Positions 24,275-32,909 of a stretch of DNA of 34,055 bases are shown here, piece by piece; positions within the stretch are counted from its first letter, which is position 1; the number at the start of each line of letters is the position of its first letter. This DNA comes from an uncultured Oscillospiraceae bacterium (GTDB taxonomy: Bacteria; Bacillota; Clostridia; Oscillospirales; Oscillospiraceae). A program made the translations under genes and the position numbers. Below the pieces are notes generated by a model that was not told where the DNA came from, did no database searches, and saw nothing but the letters and a program-made list of their open reading frames with translations. The DNA lies in contig CANQBA010000044.1 of the NCBI GenBank assembly GCA_947589545.1, forward strand, positions 1 to 34,055, written 5' to 3'.

Positions 24275-25264
24275 TTAAGCCTTTGTGGTGCCGCCGTAGG
24301 CGTACATGACGGGCAGGCACACCAGGGACGGGGCCTTGGAAAGGCCCTTTTCCAGGATCATATCCACGCACGTCTCCGCGATTTCGGGAAGCGGCTGGAC
24401 GATGGTGGAGCAGAAATAGTCCTGATCCCCAAAGTACTGGGTGCCGTCAAAGCCGATGATCTGCACGTCCTCCGGCACCCGCACCCCCATGGCCCGCAGA
24501 GAGCGCACCGTCTGGTAGGCCAGGGCGTCGGTGACGCAAAAGATGCCGTCAAAGTCCAGCTTCCCGCCCCGCAGATGCTCCCGCAGGAACTCCTCAAAGG
24601 CGGAATAGGGGGTAAAATCGTCCACCATTTTCAGGGTATACGGCACGTTCAGCGCCTCGCAGGCGGAGATAAAACCGTCCTTGCGCTTGTTGGGCTCGTT
24701 GGTCAGCTTGGAGCCGATGCGCATGAAGGCCAGGTTCCGGCAGCCGTTTTCAATGAGCTTCTCCGCCGCCAGCCGCCCGCCGCCGTAGTTGTCCGAGCTT
24801 ACGCAGGGGATCTGGGCGCCGAAATACCGGTCGATGGACACCAGCGGGACGCTCTCGGAAACCTTAAGCTCCGGGTTGTAGCTGAGGCAGATGATGCCGT
24901 CCACCTTCTGCTGCTCTGCCAGGATCACGTATTCCTGCTCCTGGGCCGGGTCGTAGTCCGTGGCGAACAGGAGCATCCGGTGCTTGCGGGCGGACAGGGA
25001 GCGGTTCAGGCAGTTGACCAGCTTTGCGAAGAAGGGACTCACCAGATTGGGCACCAGCACCGCTACGGTGTAGGTCTTGTTGGTTTTCAGGCCCTTGGCG
25101 TAGGAGTTGACCCGGTAGTTGAGCTTGGCTACCGCCTCCTCCACGCGGATGCGGTAGCTCTCGCCCACGGGGATGCCGTTCATCACCTTGGACACGGTCC
25201 CCAGGGCTACGCCGGCCTCCCTGGCCACGTCCTTCATGGTGGGGGCGGAAGTAATTTCTGCCAT
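24275..25264 (-). CDS. LacI-family transcriptional regulator
   Basis: A 329-residue LacI-type repressor. The N-terminal HTH and hinge are clear (TMKDVAREAGVALGTVSKVM, then NGIPVGESYRIRVEEAVAKL, NYRVNSYAKGLK); a periplasmic-binding-protein-like domain follows (VAVLVPNLVSPFFAKLVN ... DVQIIGFDGTQYF) with a ligand pocket expected for a sugar. It is divergent from the ABC importer operon. Candidate operators with GTGAAACG half-sites lie at its own promoter region, at the importer promoter and at the surface-lipoprotein promoter, so it probably represses the whole fructan locus. The effector is unknown; fructose or a fructo-oligosaccharide is likely. The ATG follows GAGGTG. Confidence 0.92.
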   Translation of the reverse strand: MAEITSAPTMKDVAREAGVALGTVSKVMNGIPVGESYRIRVEEAVAKLNYRVNSYAKGLKTNKTYTVAVLVPNLVSPFFAKLVNCLNRSLSARKHRMLLFATDYDPAQEQEYVILAEQQKVDGIICLSYNPELKVSESVPLVSIDRYFGAQIPCVSSDNYGGGRLAAEKLIENGCRNLAFMRIGSKLTNEPNKRKDGFISACEALNVPYTLKMVDDFTPYSAFEEFLREHLRGGKLDFDGIFCVTDALAYQTVRSLRAMGVRVPEDVQIIGFDGTQYFGDQDYFCSTIVQPLPEIAETCVDMILEKGLSKAPSLVCLPVMYAYGGTTKA

Positions 25265-25280
25265 ACGTTCACCTCATTTT

Positions 25281-25338
25281 CGTGAAATGACTTTTTGATT
25301 TCATGAACAATCATACCACATGGAAAGGCGTTTGTAAA
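25281..25338 (-). promoter_or_regulatory. lacI promoter with inverted repeat
   Basis: On the minus strand TTTACA (25338-25333), 17-bp spacer, TATGAT (25315-25310). Immediately downstream is an interrupted inverted repeat CATGAAAT...ATTTCACG (25304-25281) in the leader. A candidate autoregulatory operator. Confidence 0.6.
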
Positions 25339-25356
25339 GAGGCTTGTGAAAATTTT

Positions 25357-25371
25357 GTGAAACGATTTTAC
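25357..25371. promoter_or_regulatory. LacI-like operator in the divergent promoter region
   Basis: GTGAAACGATTTTAC, an imperfect dyad with the GTGAAACG half-site, lying 19 bp upstream of the lacI -35 box and ~85 bp upstream of the importer promoter. Could support looping with the sites at 25281 and 25495. Confidence 0.5.
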
Positions 25372-25454
25372 CGCTCTGCTTTGTAAAAACGCACAATTTA
25401 CCCGGTACGTTTTTGTATATCCCGCACAAATTGTGAAGTTTATTCAAAAAACGC

Positions 25455-25511
25455 TTGACGGTTCGGGCAAGAGCGTGGTATTCTTATGCTGTCCATGAAA
25501 TATCGTTTCAC
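25455..25511 (+). promoter_or_regulatory. ABC importer operon promoter and operator
   Basis: TTGACG (25455-25460), 18-bp spacer, TATTCT (25479-25484), followed by ATGAAATATCGTTTCAC (25495-25511) at about the transcription start. The CGTTTCAC half-site matches those near lacI and the lipoprotein operon, so bound repressor would block initiation. The leader of ~150 nt up to the GTG start holds no clear riboswitch. Confidence 0.6.
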
Positions 25512-25643
25512 GTCATTTTCCCGCCGGAACGGTCACGGGCTGGCGACCCGAACCGGAAAATCAGCGGGAAATCGGCAAACTCAGTTCAAGAAACCTTTCA
25601 CAGCGTTATCCGAAACACTATATTAAAGGAGGGAACCTTAAGC

Positions 25644-26579
25644 GTGAGTAATCCAAACGCGGCGGCTAAACAGCTCAAGCCTCACGGAAAATCCCTTGGG
25701 CAAAGGATCGTGGAATCCTGGCAGCTCTACGTACTGCTGATTATACCGGTCATCATCACGGTCATTTACAAGTACATCCCCATGTACGGCATCCAGATCG
25801 CCTTCCGGGACTACAAGTCCAGCCGGGGCTTCTTCGGGAGCGAATGGGTGGGCTTTGAGTGGTTCGAGCGCTTCTTTACCGCCCCCAACTTCAAGCGGAT
25901 GATCATCAACACCATCAAGCTCAGCATCTACGGGCTTCTCTGGAGCTTCCCGGTGCCCATCATCCTGTCCCTGGCCATCAACCAGCTGCGCTTCAAGCGC
26001 TTCAAGAGGGTGGTGCAGACCGTCCTCTACTCGCCCCACTTTATCTCCATCATGGTCGTCTGCGGTATGATCCGCATCTTCCTCTCCCCCTACGGCGGCC
26101 TTATCAACCTGCTGATCGGCAAGCAGATCGACTTTATGACGGTGCCCAGCGCCTTCCGCACCATCTACATAGCCTCCGGCATCTGGCAGGACGCCGGATG
26201 GGGCACTATCATTTACCTGGCCACCCTCTCCGCCGTTGACCCGGGCCTTTACGAAGCGGCGAAGATCGACGGCGCCTCCATGTTCCAGCGCATTTTGAAC
26301 ATCGACATCCCCGAGCTCATCCCCCAGATCGTCCTCCAGCTCATCATGGCCGCCGGCGGCATCATGAGCGTGGGCTTTGAGAAGGTCTTCCTGCTCCAGA
26401 CCCAGCTCAACAAGGCCACCTCCGACGTCATCGCGGTCTATGTGTACGAACAGGGTATCGTCGATCACGCCTACAGCCTATCCACCGCCGTCGGCCTCTT
26501 CAACACGGTCATCAACATCTGTCTGCTGATCATCGTCAACAAGATCGCCAAGAAGGCCGCCGACGTCAGCTTCGTTTGA
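25644..26579 (+). CDS. ABC sugar transporter permease (LplB-type)
   Basis: A 311-residue inner-membrane permease of the carbohydrate uptake 1 type. About six membrane helices; first SWQLYVLLIIPVIITVIYKY, with the LplB-typical IPMYGIQIAFRDYKSSRGFF after it. The cytoplasmic EAA loop EAAKIDGASMFQRILNIDIP contacts the ATPase. LplB/YtcP pairs usually import oligo- or polysaccharide fragments; here fructo-oligosaccharides are likely from context. I placed the start at GTG 25644, 10 nt after AAAGGAGGG; in-frame codons upstream read through the operator region and do not look like protein. First gene of the importer operon. Confidence 0.9.
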   Translation: MSNPNAAAKQLKPHGKSLGQRIVESWQLYVLLIIPVIITVIYKYIPMYGIQIAFRDYKSSRGFFGSEWVGFEWFERFFTAPNFKRMIINTIKLSIYGLLWSFPVPIILSLAINQLRFKRFKRVVQTVLYSPHFISIMVVCGMIRIFLSPYGGLINLLIGKQIDFMTVPSAFRTIYIASGIWQDAGWGTIIYLATLSAVDPGLYEAAKIDGASMFQRILNIDIPELIPQIVLQLIMAAGGIMSVGFEKVFLLQTQLNKATSDVIAVYVYEQGIVDHAYSLSTAVGLFNTVINICLLIIVNKIAKKAADVSFV

Positions 26580-26594
26580 TTGGAGGTACGTGTT

Positions 26595-27488
26595 ATGGAA
26601 AAGAACATGAACAAGTCCCACGGCCTCTCCGACAAGGCCAGCGATATCATCCTGGTTACCCTGTGCATCCTGATCCTCCTGATCGTGGCCTACCCGCTCT
26701 ATTACGTGCTGGTGGCCTCGGTGTCCGACCCTTACGACGTGTACGGCGGCAAGACCTTCCTGCTGCCCAGCCAGTTCACCTTAGAGGGCTACGAGGCCGT
26801 CTTCGCCAACAAGGATCTCTTCCGGGGCCTGGGCTGCTCCGTCCTCTATACGGTGGTGGGCACCCTTTTCTCTGTGGTCATGATCTATCTGGTGGCCTTC
26901 CCGCTCTCCCGCAAAAATATGCCGGGGCGCACGGCCATCTCCATCTTCTTTATCATCACCATGTATTTCGGCGGCGGACTGATCCCCACCTACCTGGTGG
27001 TCCGGGACACGGGGCTTCTCAACAACATGTGGGCCCTGTTCCTGCCCGGCGGCGTGGCCGTGGGCAACGTCATCATCGTGCGCAACTTCTTTGAGCACAA
27101 CATCCCCCACGAGCTGATGGAGGCCGCCGCCATCGACGGCGCGGACGACTTCACCACCTTCTTCCGGATCGTCATCCCCCTGAGCCGTCCCATCATGGCG
27201 GTCATGGTGGTGTTCTCCATGGTGGCCTTCTGGAACGACTGGTTCACCGCCCTCATTTACCTTCGCAAGGAGCAGTACCCCTTCCCCCTGGTGCTGAGGG
27301 GCATCCTCATCACCACCGAGGCCATGAAGGATATGTGGAGCGGCATGAGCTACGCCGAGGCCAACCGTATGGCGGAGCTTGTGAAGTTCGCGGCCATGAT
27401 CGTGGCGGCGGTGCCCATGCTGGTCATCTACCCCTTCGTGCAGAAATACTTCGAGCAGGGCTTCATGACCGGCGCCGTAAAAGGATAA
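26595..27488 (+). CDS. ABC sugar transporter permease (YtcP/MalG-type)
   Basis: A 297-residue partner permease. Helix 1 is IILVTLCILILLIVAYPLYY, then VSDPYDVYGGKTFLLPSQFT, typical of YtcP-like proteins. EAA loop: EAAAIDGADDFTTFFRIVIP. The C-terminus QKYFEQGFMTGAVKG is the family's usual ending. The ATG has GGAGGT 7 nt upstream and lies 15 bp after the first permease stop. It would form a heterodimer with that permease. No ABC ATPase follows, so an MsmK/UgpC-like ATPase from elsewhere is expected. Confidence 0.92.
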   Translation: MEKNMNKSHGLSDKASDIILVTLCILILLIVAYPLYYVLVASVSDPYDVYGGKTFLLPSQFTLEGYEAVFANKDLFRGLGCSVLYTVVGTLFSVVMIYLVAFPLSRKNMPGRTAISIFFIITMYFGGGLIPTYLVVRDTGLLNNMWALFLPGGVAVGNVIIVRNFFEHNIPHELMEAAAIDGADDFTTFFRIVIPLSRPIMAVMVVFSMVAFWNDWFTALIYLRKEQYPFPLVLRGILITTEAMKDMWSGMSYAEANRMAELVKFAAMIVAAVPMLVIYPFVQKYFEQGFMTGAVKG

Positions 27489-27604
27489 CGTCCGATTGCG
27501 AAGTAATTATACCACGCTCAAAAGTATCTGTCAAGCATAATTTACGCAAAAATACTTATTTATTAATTCGATTTTTGCATCAATTCTGATTAAGGAGAAT
27601 CACC

Positions 27605-29260
27605 ATGAAACACACCTTCAAAAAGCTTCTCTCTGCCGCCCTGGCCCTGTGCCTGATGGCCGCTGTGCTCACCTCCTGCGGCGGGAACGGCAAGCGCGGC
27701 GGCGAGGACCAGACTGACTTCCTCATTGTGGGCGGCATGTCCACCCTCAGCTCCGGTTATGACTCCAACCCCGTGATGGAGGAGATGGCGGAGAAGGCCG
27801 GCGTCAGCATCGAGTGGGATCTGATGACCGACTCCCTGGGTGAGCGCGTAGGCGTGCTCATCGGCGGCGGCGAGTTCCCCGATGCCTTCATCGCCGTGAA
27901 CTTCAGCCAGAGCGACATCGCCGAGTACGGCGAGGACGAGACGTTCATCGACCTGACCCCCTACATCACCCCGGAGATCATGCCCAACCTGTCCGCTATC
28001 CTGGAGGAGTACCCCGACATCCGCTCCGCCATCACCATGGCTGACGGCAAGATCTACGGCTTGCCCTCCGCCGAGATGATGGGCACCGCCGCCATCGGCG
28101 CCCAGGACAACTACGGCATCTACTCCGTCCCTGAGTTCATGTACATCAACAAGACCTGGCTGGACGACCTGGGCCTTTCGATGCCCACCAACCTCACCGA
28201 GCTCCACGACGTGCTTGTGGCCTTCAAGGAAAACGACATGGCCACGAAAAACGGCAACGCAGCCGGTATGACCATCCCCTTCTCCTCCGGCTATGACCAG
28301 TGGTGCTGGGGCCAGGAGATGCTCTACGCGGGCTTCGGCTTCACCAACTTCACCAACGACGTGTGCGCCGACCTGATGGTGGACGAGAACGGCAAGGTCT
28401 ACTTTGCCTCCGCCCAGCAGAATTACCGCGACGCCGTCACCTATATCCACGACTGGTTCGCCGAGGGTCTGATGGATCTGGAGATGTTCTCCCAGTCCCA
28501 GAGCCAGTTTATCGCCAAGGGCTCCGCCGGGCGCGTGGGCGTGCTGACCTACTGGGAGGCCCCGGAGATCCTGGGCCAGTATGCCGACGATTATGTGTTT
28601 CTGCCGCCTCTGAAGGGCCCCGCCGGCACCGAGTACGCCGACACCTGTGAGGTCAACATCCGCGCTAACCCCGCCGTCACCTCCGGCAACCTGAACATCA
28701 CCAGCGCCTGCGGCAACCCGGAGCTTCTGTGCCGCTACTTCGACCAGTGGTATGACGGCGAGACCGTCATGCAGCTCCAGTACGCCCCCATCGGCATCTA
28801 CTACACGGAAAAGGACGCCAACGGCGTCTGGCAGGTGATCTCCGACGAGGAGGCCCAGTCCAAGTTCGGCAAGAGCGCCGGCGAGCTTAAGTCCCAGTAT
28901 GAGGTCTACGGCCCCCGCCTCATCCTCCCGGAGTATTATAACCACATCTTCTACATGGAGGACCGGGCCACCGAGCGTCTCCAGTATCTGGAGAACGACT
29001 GGCTGCCCTACGCCCACAACAAGAACTTCTATCCCCTGGACGTGACCTTCACCGCCGAGGAGCTGGAGGTCATCGACCGCTACAAGGCCGTCTTCGTCAG
29101 CCAGGTGTCCGAGGCCGAGGGCCGCTGGATCAAGGACGGCGGGCCCAGCGACCAGGAGTGGAGCGACTATCTGTCCGTCCTGGAGGACAGCTGCGGCATG
29201 AACAAGCTGTTGGCCGTCTATCAGGACGCCTATGACCGCTACATGGCCGCCGCCGAATAA
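27605..29260 (+). CDS. Extracellular solute-binding lipoprotein
   Basis: A 551-residue binding protein of the large LplA/YtcQ-like class that pairs with LplB/YtcP permeases. Signal peptide and lipobox LTSC (C25), then DFLIVGGMSTLSSGYDSNP and a two-lobed alpha/beta body; typical segments are SIEWDLMTDSLGERVGVLI, GGEFPDAFIAVN and DGKIYGLPSAEMM. It captures oligosaccharide outside the membrane and hands it to the permeases. ATG with AAGGAG 7 nt upstream. The 115-bp A+T-rich gap before it may hold an extra promoter, as binding proteins are often made in excess, but I see no convincing -35/-10 pair. Ligand inferred from the neighbouring GH32 genes. Confidence 0.9.
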   Translation: MKHTFKKLLSAALALCLMAAVLTSCGGNGKRGGEDQTDFLIVGGMSTLSSGYDSNPVMEEMAEKAGVSIEWDLMTDSLGERVGVLIGGGEFPDAFIAVNFSQSDIAEYGEDETFIDLTPYITPEIMPNLSAILEEYPDIRSAITMADGKIYGLPSAEMMGTAAIGAQDNYGIYSVPEFMYINKTWLDDLGLSMPTNLTELHDVLVAFKENDMATKNGNAAGMTIPFSSGYDQWCWGQEMLYAGFGFTNFTNDVCADLMVDENGKVYFASAQQNYRDAVTYIHDWFAEGLMDLEMFSQSQSQFIAKGSAGRVGVLTYWEAPEILGQYADDYVFLPPLKGPAGTEYADTCEVNIRANPAVTSGNLNITSACGNPELLCRYFDQWYDGETVMQLQYAPIGIYYTEKDANGVWQVISDEEAQSKFGKSAGELKSQYEVYGPRLILPEYYNHIFYMEDRATERLQYLENDWLPYAHNKNFYPLDVTFTAEELEVIDRYKAVFVSQVSEAEGRWIKDGGPSDQEWSDYLSVLEDSCGMNKLLAVYQDAYDRYMAAAE

Positions 29261-29291
29261 AGATAAGGCATAAATCTACGCGCTTATATGC

Positions 29292-29319
29292 GGAGCCGCC
29301 CCGGTCATGGGGCGGCTCC
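29292..29319 (+). repeat. Intra-operon hairpin between binding protein and GH32 gene
   Basis: GGAGCCGCCCC (29292-29302), loop GGTCAT, GGGGCGGCTCC (29309-29319), followed by TTAAAAAAAT rather than a T-run. Probably protects the upstream mRNA from 3' decay or lowers read-through into the GH32 gene. Confidence 0.6.
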
Positions 29320-29346
29320 TTAAAAAAATACCCGGAGGGTACCTTC

Positions 29347-30834
29347 ATGACAAGTGAGCTTCTTCAAAAAGCCCGGAGCTTTGAGGAGCGCTACGGCGCC
29401 CATATCGCGGGCAGCGAGCGTCCCGCCTTCCATCTGACCCCGCGGGTGGGGTGGATGAACGACCCCAACGGCTTCTCCTTTTATAAGGGGCAGTACCACC
29501 TTTTCTATCAGTACCACCCCTATTCCACCAAATGGGGCCCCATGCACTGGGGCCACGCGGTGAGCCGCGACCTGCTTCGCTGGGAGTATCTGCCCGCCGC
29601 CCTGGCCCCGGACGAGGCCTACGACGACGCCGGATGCTTCTCCGGCTCCTCCCTGGAGCTGCCCGACGGGCGGCAGCTGATCATGTACACCGGCGTGCGC
29701 AGTAACATGGACGAGGACGGCGTGCGGCGGGATTTGCAGACCCAGTGCTTGGCGGTGGGGGACGGGCTGACATATGAAAAGCTGGACGGCAACCCGGTGC
29801 TGGACGGGAAGGATATCCCCGCCGGCTTCAACGTCCACGATTTCCGGGATCCCAAGATGTTCCGCTCTGCCGATGGGGGCTATGGGTGCGTTGTGGGGTG
29901 CCGCAGCGGCGACGGCAGCGGGGCCATCCTGCTCTTTGAGAGCCAGGACGCCCTCCGTTGGCGCTTTGTGACGGTGCTGGACCGGTGCTATAACGAATTC
30001 GGCCGCATGTGGGAGTGCCCGGATTTTTTCACCCTGGGGGATAAGCAGATCCTGATGACGAGCCCCCAGGACATGAGCGCCGTGGGGCTGGAGTTCCATA
30101 ACGGCGACTGCACCATGTTCCTCATAGGCACATACGACGAGGCGGCCCGCACCTTTGAGCGGCAGAACGTCCAAGCGGTGGACTACGGCCTTGATTTTTA
30201 CGCGCCCCAGACGCTCCTGGCCCCGGACGGGCGGCGGATCGTCATCGCGTGGATGCAGAATTGGGACACCTGTGTGTCCGGGCCGGAGGACAAGTGGTTC
30301 GGCCAGATGACCCTGCCCCGGGAGCTTGAACTGCGGAACGGGCGCGTCATCCAGAACCCGGTCCGGGAGCTGGACAAGCTCCACGGGCGGCGGGTGAGCT
30401 ATTCCGATATCCCCGTACAGGAGGAGCTGACGCTCCGGGGCGTCTACGGGCGCACCATCGACATGACCGTCACTGTCCGGCCCCGCAGTGAGTGCGGGTA
30501 CACCAATTTCCGCATGAAGGTGGCCTCCGGCAGCCAGCATTACACCTCCATCACTTACACGCCCCTGACCAGCACCCTGCGGGTCAGCCGCGATCACTCC
30601 GGCACCAACCGGGACTTCGTCCACGTGCGGGAGTGTTTTGTCCGGGACCGGGGCGGCGAGATCAAGCTCCGGGTGGTCCTGGACCGCTTCTCCGCCGAGA
30701 TCTTCGTCAACGACGGGGAGCAGGCCGTCACCCTCACCTTCCATACGCCCCTCTCCGCCGACGGCATCAGCTTCCAGTCCCAGGGCAAGACCGTCATCAA
30801 CGTGGAGAAATACGACATCGTGACGGATACCTGA
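29347..30834 (+). CDS. Cytoplasmic GH32 beta-fructosidase / sucrose-6-phosphate hydrolase
   Basis: A 495-residue GH32 enzyme without signal peptide, so cytoplasmic. The three catalytic motifs are canonical: WMNDPNG (nucleophile Asp, ~residue 39), FRDPK (stabiliser Asp) and WECPD (acid/base Glu). The five-bladed propeller is followed by a beta-sandwich (LRVVLDRFSAEIFVNDGEQA). It releases fructose from sucrose, sucrose-6-phosphate or short fructans. The import route here is ABC-type, not PTS, so unphosphorylated fructo-oligosaccharides are the likelier substrate, which is why I do not assign scrB. ATG 8 nt after GGAGGG. Last gene of the importer operon, followed by a terminator. Confidence 0.93.
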   Translation: MTSELLQKARSFEERYGAHIAGSERPAFHLTPRVGWMNDPNGFSFYKGQYHLFYQYHPYSTKWGPMHWGHAVSRDLLRWEYLPAALAPDEAYDDAGCFSGSSLELPDGRQLIMYTGVRSNMDEDGVRRDLQTQCLAVGDGLTYEKLDGNPVLDGKDIPAGFNVHDFRDPKMFRSADGGYGCVVGCRSGDGSGAILLFESQDALRWRFVTVLDRCYNEFGRMWECPDFFTLGDKQILMTSPQDMSAVGLEFHNGDCTMFLIGTYDEAARTFERQNVQAVDYGLDFYAPQTLLAPDGRRIVIAWMQNWDTCVSGPEDKWFGQMTLPRELELRNGRVIQNPVRELDKLHGRRVSYSDIPVQEELTLRGVYGRTIDMTVTVRPRSECGYTNFRMKVASGSQHYTSITYTPLTSTLRVSRDHSGTNRDFVHVRECFVRDRGGEIKLRVVLDRFSAEIFVNDGEQAVTLTFHTPLSADGISFQSQGKTVINVEKYDIVTDT

Positions 30835-30870
30835 GGCTTGAGGCATCCATACAGACTAATTGAATCAAGG

Positions 30871-30899
30871 CAAGAGGCGGGGAAATGCCCCGCCTCTTG
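30871..30899 (+). terminator. Terminator of the importer-GH32 operon
   Basis: CAAGAGGCGGGG, loop AAATG, CCCCGCCTCTTG, then TCTTTG; 37 bp after the GH32 stop. Strong stem, moderately T-rich tail. Confidence 0.75.
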
Positions 30900-31034
30900 T
30901 CTTTGCCAAATAGAATATGTTTTTGGTGATTGAGAAAGTATACAGTCTGCTTCTTGCGTATCTATAAGGGTTTCGGGAGGGTGTTTCCGGGCGTTGTTTG
31001 TTCAGCATTGTGTGCTGCCAAAGGGGGACTGAAA

Positions 31035-31185
31035 ATGGACAGCATCATAATCGAGCTTTACTACGGCAATATTAGCCCTGTCGAGCAGATGGGCAGGCTT
31101 TACCCCGGAGGCGAGGGCAATATTAAAGCGGATATATGAACACGAGGAGAAGCCAGACGCTCAGTATTCGGATAAAATGGAATAG
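31035..31185 (+). pseudogene. DUF6809-like small protein, frameshifted and truncated
   Basis: ATG at 31035 begins MDSIIIELYYGNISPVEQMG, the DUF6809 opening. Frame is lost near 31115; a neighbouring frame continues ILKRIYEHEEKPDAQYSDKME and stops at 31183. Its 3' end overlaps the tail of a minus-strand fragment. The same family, also broken, sits at 10341-10626, and both are preceded by ATTGTGTGYTGCCAAAGGG. First of the series of mobile-element remnants on the right. Confidence 0.65.
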
Positions 31186-31780
31186 ACCTGTTGCAGTATG
31201 GCGACATGGGTGGTGAACTGTTCAGACAAATCGTTGATTTCTGACCATGGGATATGGCAGGTAGTATCGTGTGCCTCCGCATTTGCTCTGTGAACAGCTT
31301 GGAGCGCCGACCTCCAGCGGCCGTACTCTCCGGCGTTGATGATCCGACGCAGTTCGGCTGCCGCGCGCTTGTGTGCCTTCTCCGCCGCGCCGGAGCTAAT
31401 GTTTCGTGGTATTCCAAAATCAGTTTACGGGCGACGGCAGGAGATACGCTCAAGTCGCCGCAAATCTCCTGAACGCCTCCGCCGTCCGCCAGAAGCCTTG
31501 CGACACGCCGCAACACCCGGAACCTGTCCGGCGGTATGGTGAACGGGGTAGCGTTGCGGTATATGTAGTCGAGCATGGCAGACTTGATGATCCTGTCCGA
31601 ATAAACGTCGAAGGATGCATCACCCGACGTGTCGTATCTCTCCGCCGCCTCCATAAGAGCAATTGACCCCTCCTGAATAAGGTTCTCCATCATATCCGGG
31701 ACGCCAAGATTCCGGCTGAGCTTCCGCGCGGCCAGGGTGAGGCGTCCCATATTTTCTTCTATAAGGGTGTTCACGTCCAC
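31161..31780 (-). pseudogene. Sigma-70-like factor fragment with frameshift
   Basis: GTG at 31780 with AAGGAGG 8 nt upstream opens MDVNTLIEENMGRLTLAARK. Sigma region 2-like sequence follows (NLIQEGSIALMEAAERYD, FDVYSDRIIKSAMLDYIYRN), then a region 3/HTH-like part (VQEICGDLSVSPAVARKLIL). Near 31395 the meaningful frame shifts and continues EKAHKRAAAELRRIINAG, then CHIPWSEINDLSEQFTTHV, ending at 31161. The second part may be the tail of a different gene joined here rather than the same protein. Such sigma-like genes occur in integrative elements; this one looks broken. Confidence 0.55.
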
Positions 31781-31795
31781 CGGCCGCGCCTCCTT

Positions 31796-32157
31796 TCAGC
31801 TCAGTCTCTTTTTTGTCTCCGCGTAGATATTCTCAAGCTCCATGTCCTGGGCGTAGCTGTTGAGGAAATATGCCCGCTCCATGAGCGCCCGGTCTCTGTA
31901 TTCCCTCGCCAACTCCAGCGCCGCCGCTCTGGTTTCTGCGTCTATCTTCTTCCGCTCGGCGTGCTTGCGGATGGTGTTGGTGCGAGTGGAGAACAGCCGG
32001 TAGATGGGGTGGTCGGGATTGTCCTCCTTCTGCCCCTGCCTCGCTCCGTACTGGCGGCAGGTCATGGTCGGATTCTGCGGAGCCATCCCGTCGCAGTATT
32101 TTGGCGAGTGCCCCGTGGTGGTCAGGAAGTACCTCCCACAGCATTGACACTTGCTGG
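31796..32157 (-). pseudogene. DUF6076 protein, C-terminal fragment
   Basis: The minus strand reads KCQCCGRYFLTTTGHSPKYC, then CRQYGARQGQKE, DHPIYRLFSTRTNTIRKHAE and so on to KKRLS: the zinc-finger-like C-terminal part of DUF6076 proteins (CxC...C...C). The N-terminal part is missing; at about 32157 the sequence switches to an unrelated gene on the other strand. The stop lies 15 bp before the sigma-like start, so the pair was once an operon of an integrative element. Confidence 0.65.
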
Positions 32158-32159
32158 GC

Positions 32160-32686
32160 GCGTGGCCGTGGACACCTTCCAGGTCATCCGCAGCACGACC
32201 CCGGATGTCTCCTACGCCACGGACTACCAGGATGTGCGGGAGCTGAAGAAGCTGGCGGATGATCTGGGCATTTCCATTCTGCTGGTTCACCATCTGCGCA
32301 AGCAGGGAGCCGCCGACCCGCTGAACAAGCTCTCCGGCACCACGGGTATCGCCGGAGCGGTGGACGCCGTGCTGGTGCTGGAGAAAAGCGACCGATGCCA
32401 ATCCTGGGCGGCGCTCATCACCGCCAAGAAGCTCAAGCAGCTCATGAACAAGTGGCGCTACGAGCTGGAGGCGCAGGGCGTAGTGTTCGAGAGCCGCCGG
32501 AGCAACGGTCAGCGGTTCGTGGATGTCTCCTTCTCTGTGTTGGGGAGTGACGCAAGTGACTCAAGTGACGCAACAGCCGGTGCCCTCATCACCTGCGTCC
32601 CTTGCGACCCTGTCGCCGCACACGTCGCCGCAGGAGCCCACAAACGCTTGAAGGTGGCACCCGTGGACACCTCCCAATCCAATTGA
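32160..32686 (+). pseudogene. RepA-like ATPase fragment joined to a primase-like tail
   Basis: From ~32168 the plus strand reads VDTFQVIRS, then DYQDVRELKKLADDLGISIL, LVHHLRKQGAADPLNKLSGT and AVDAVLVLEKS: the C-terminal half of a RepA/AAA_25-type plasmid helicase (Walker B region onward). The N-terminal Walker A half is missing. After ~32400 the sequence changes character to ALITAKKLKQLMNKWRYELE, SRRSNGQRFVD and a SDASDSSDAT tail, which resembles the C-terminus of a phage or plasmid primase. This looks like two gene fragments fused by deletion. No start codon fits the left junction. Confidence 0.6.
32547..32573 (+). repeat. Three tandem 9-bp repeats
   Basis: GTGACGCAA, GTGACTCAA, GTGACGCAA in a row, encoding SD-A/S-SD-like residues in the primase-like tail. 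Typical low-complexity linker DNA; not a CRISPR or iteron array. Confidence 0.6.
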
Positions 32687-32711
32687 CGCACGTTGTGCAC
32701 AAAAACTCGCA

Positions 32712-32737
32712 CCCCGCGCGTCCGCTGACGTGCGGGG
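32712..32737 (+). repeat. GC-rich hairpin after the RepA/primase remnant
   Basis: CCCCGCGCGTC (32712-32722) pairs with GACGTGCGGGG (32727-32737) with one mismatch and a 4-nt loop. No T-run. The rest of 32687-32909 shows no gene. Confidence 0.4.
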
Positions 32738-32909
32738 AGAGGAGAAGCGAACCGAGCGCCTGAGGGCGAATACCTGGAGCCCGAAGCAAAGCCGGTTCAG
32801 CGACGACGAAGAGGCAAGCATCGCGTTTGTCTGTACACCGGGCCCTGCCCGGCGCCCCGCCAAACGCATGCCGGGCAGCAGCCCGCACCCACTATGACGG
32901 AGGTGGAAA

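Noticed and set aside
32547-32573. Short direct repeats as a CRISPR or iteron array
   Set aside because: Only three contiguous 9-bp units without spacers, in frame with a low-complexity protein tail.
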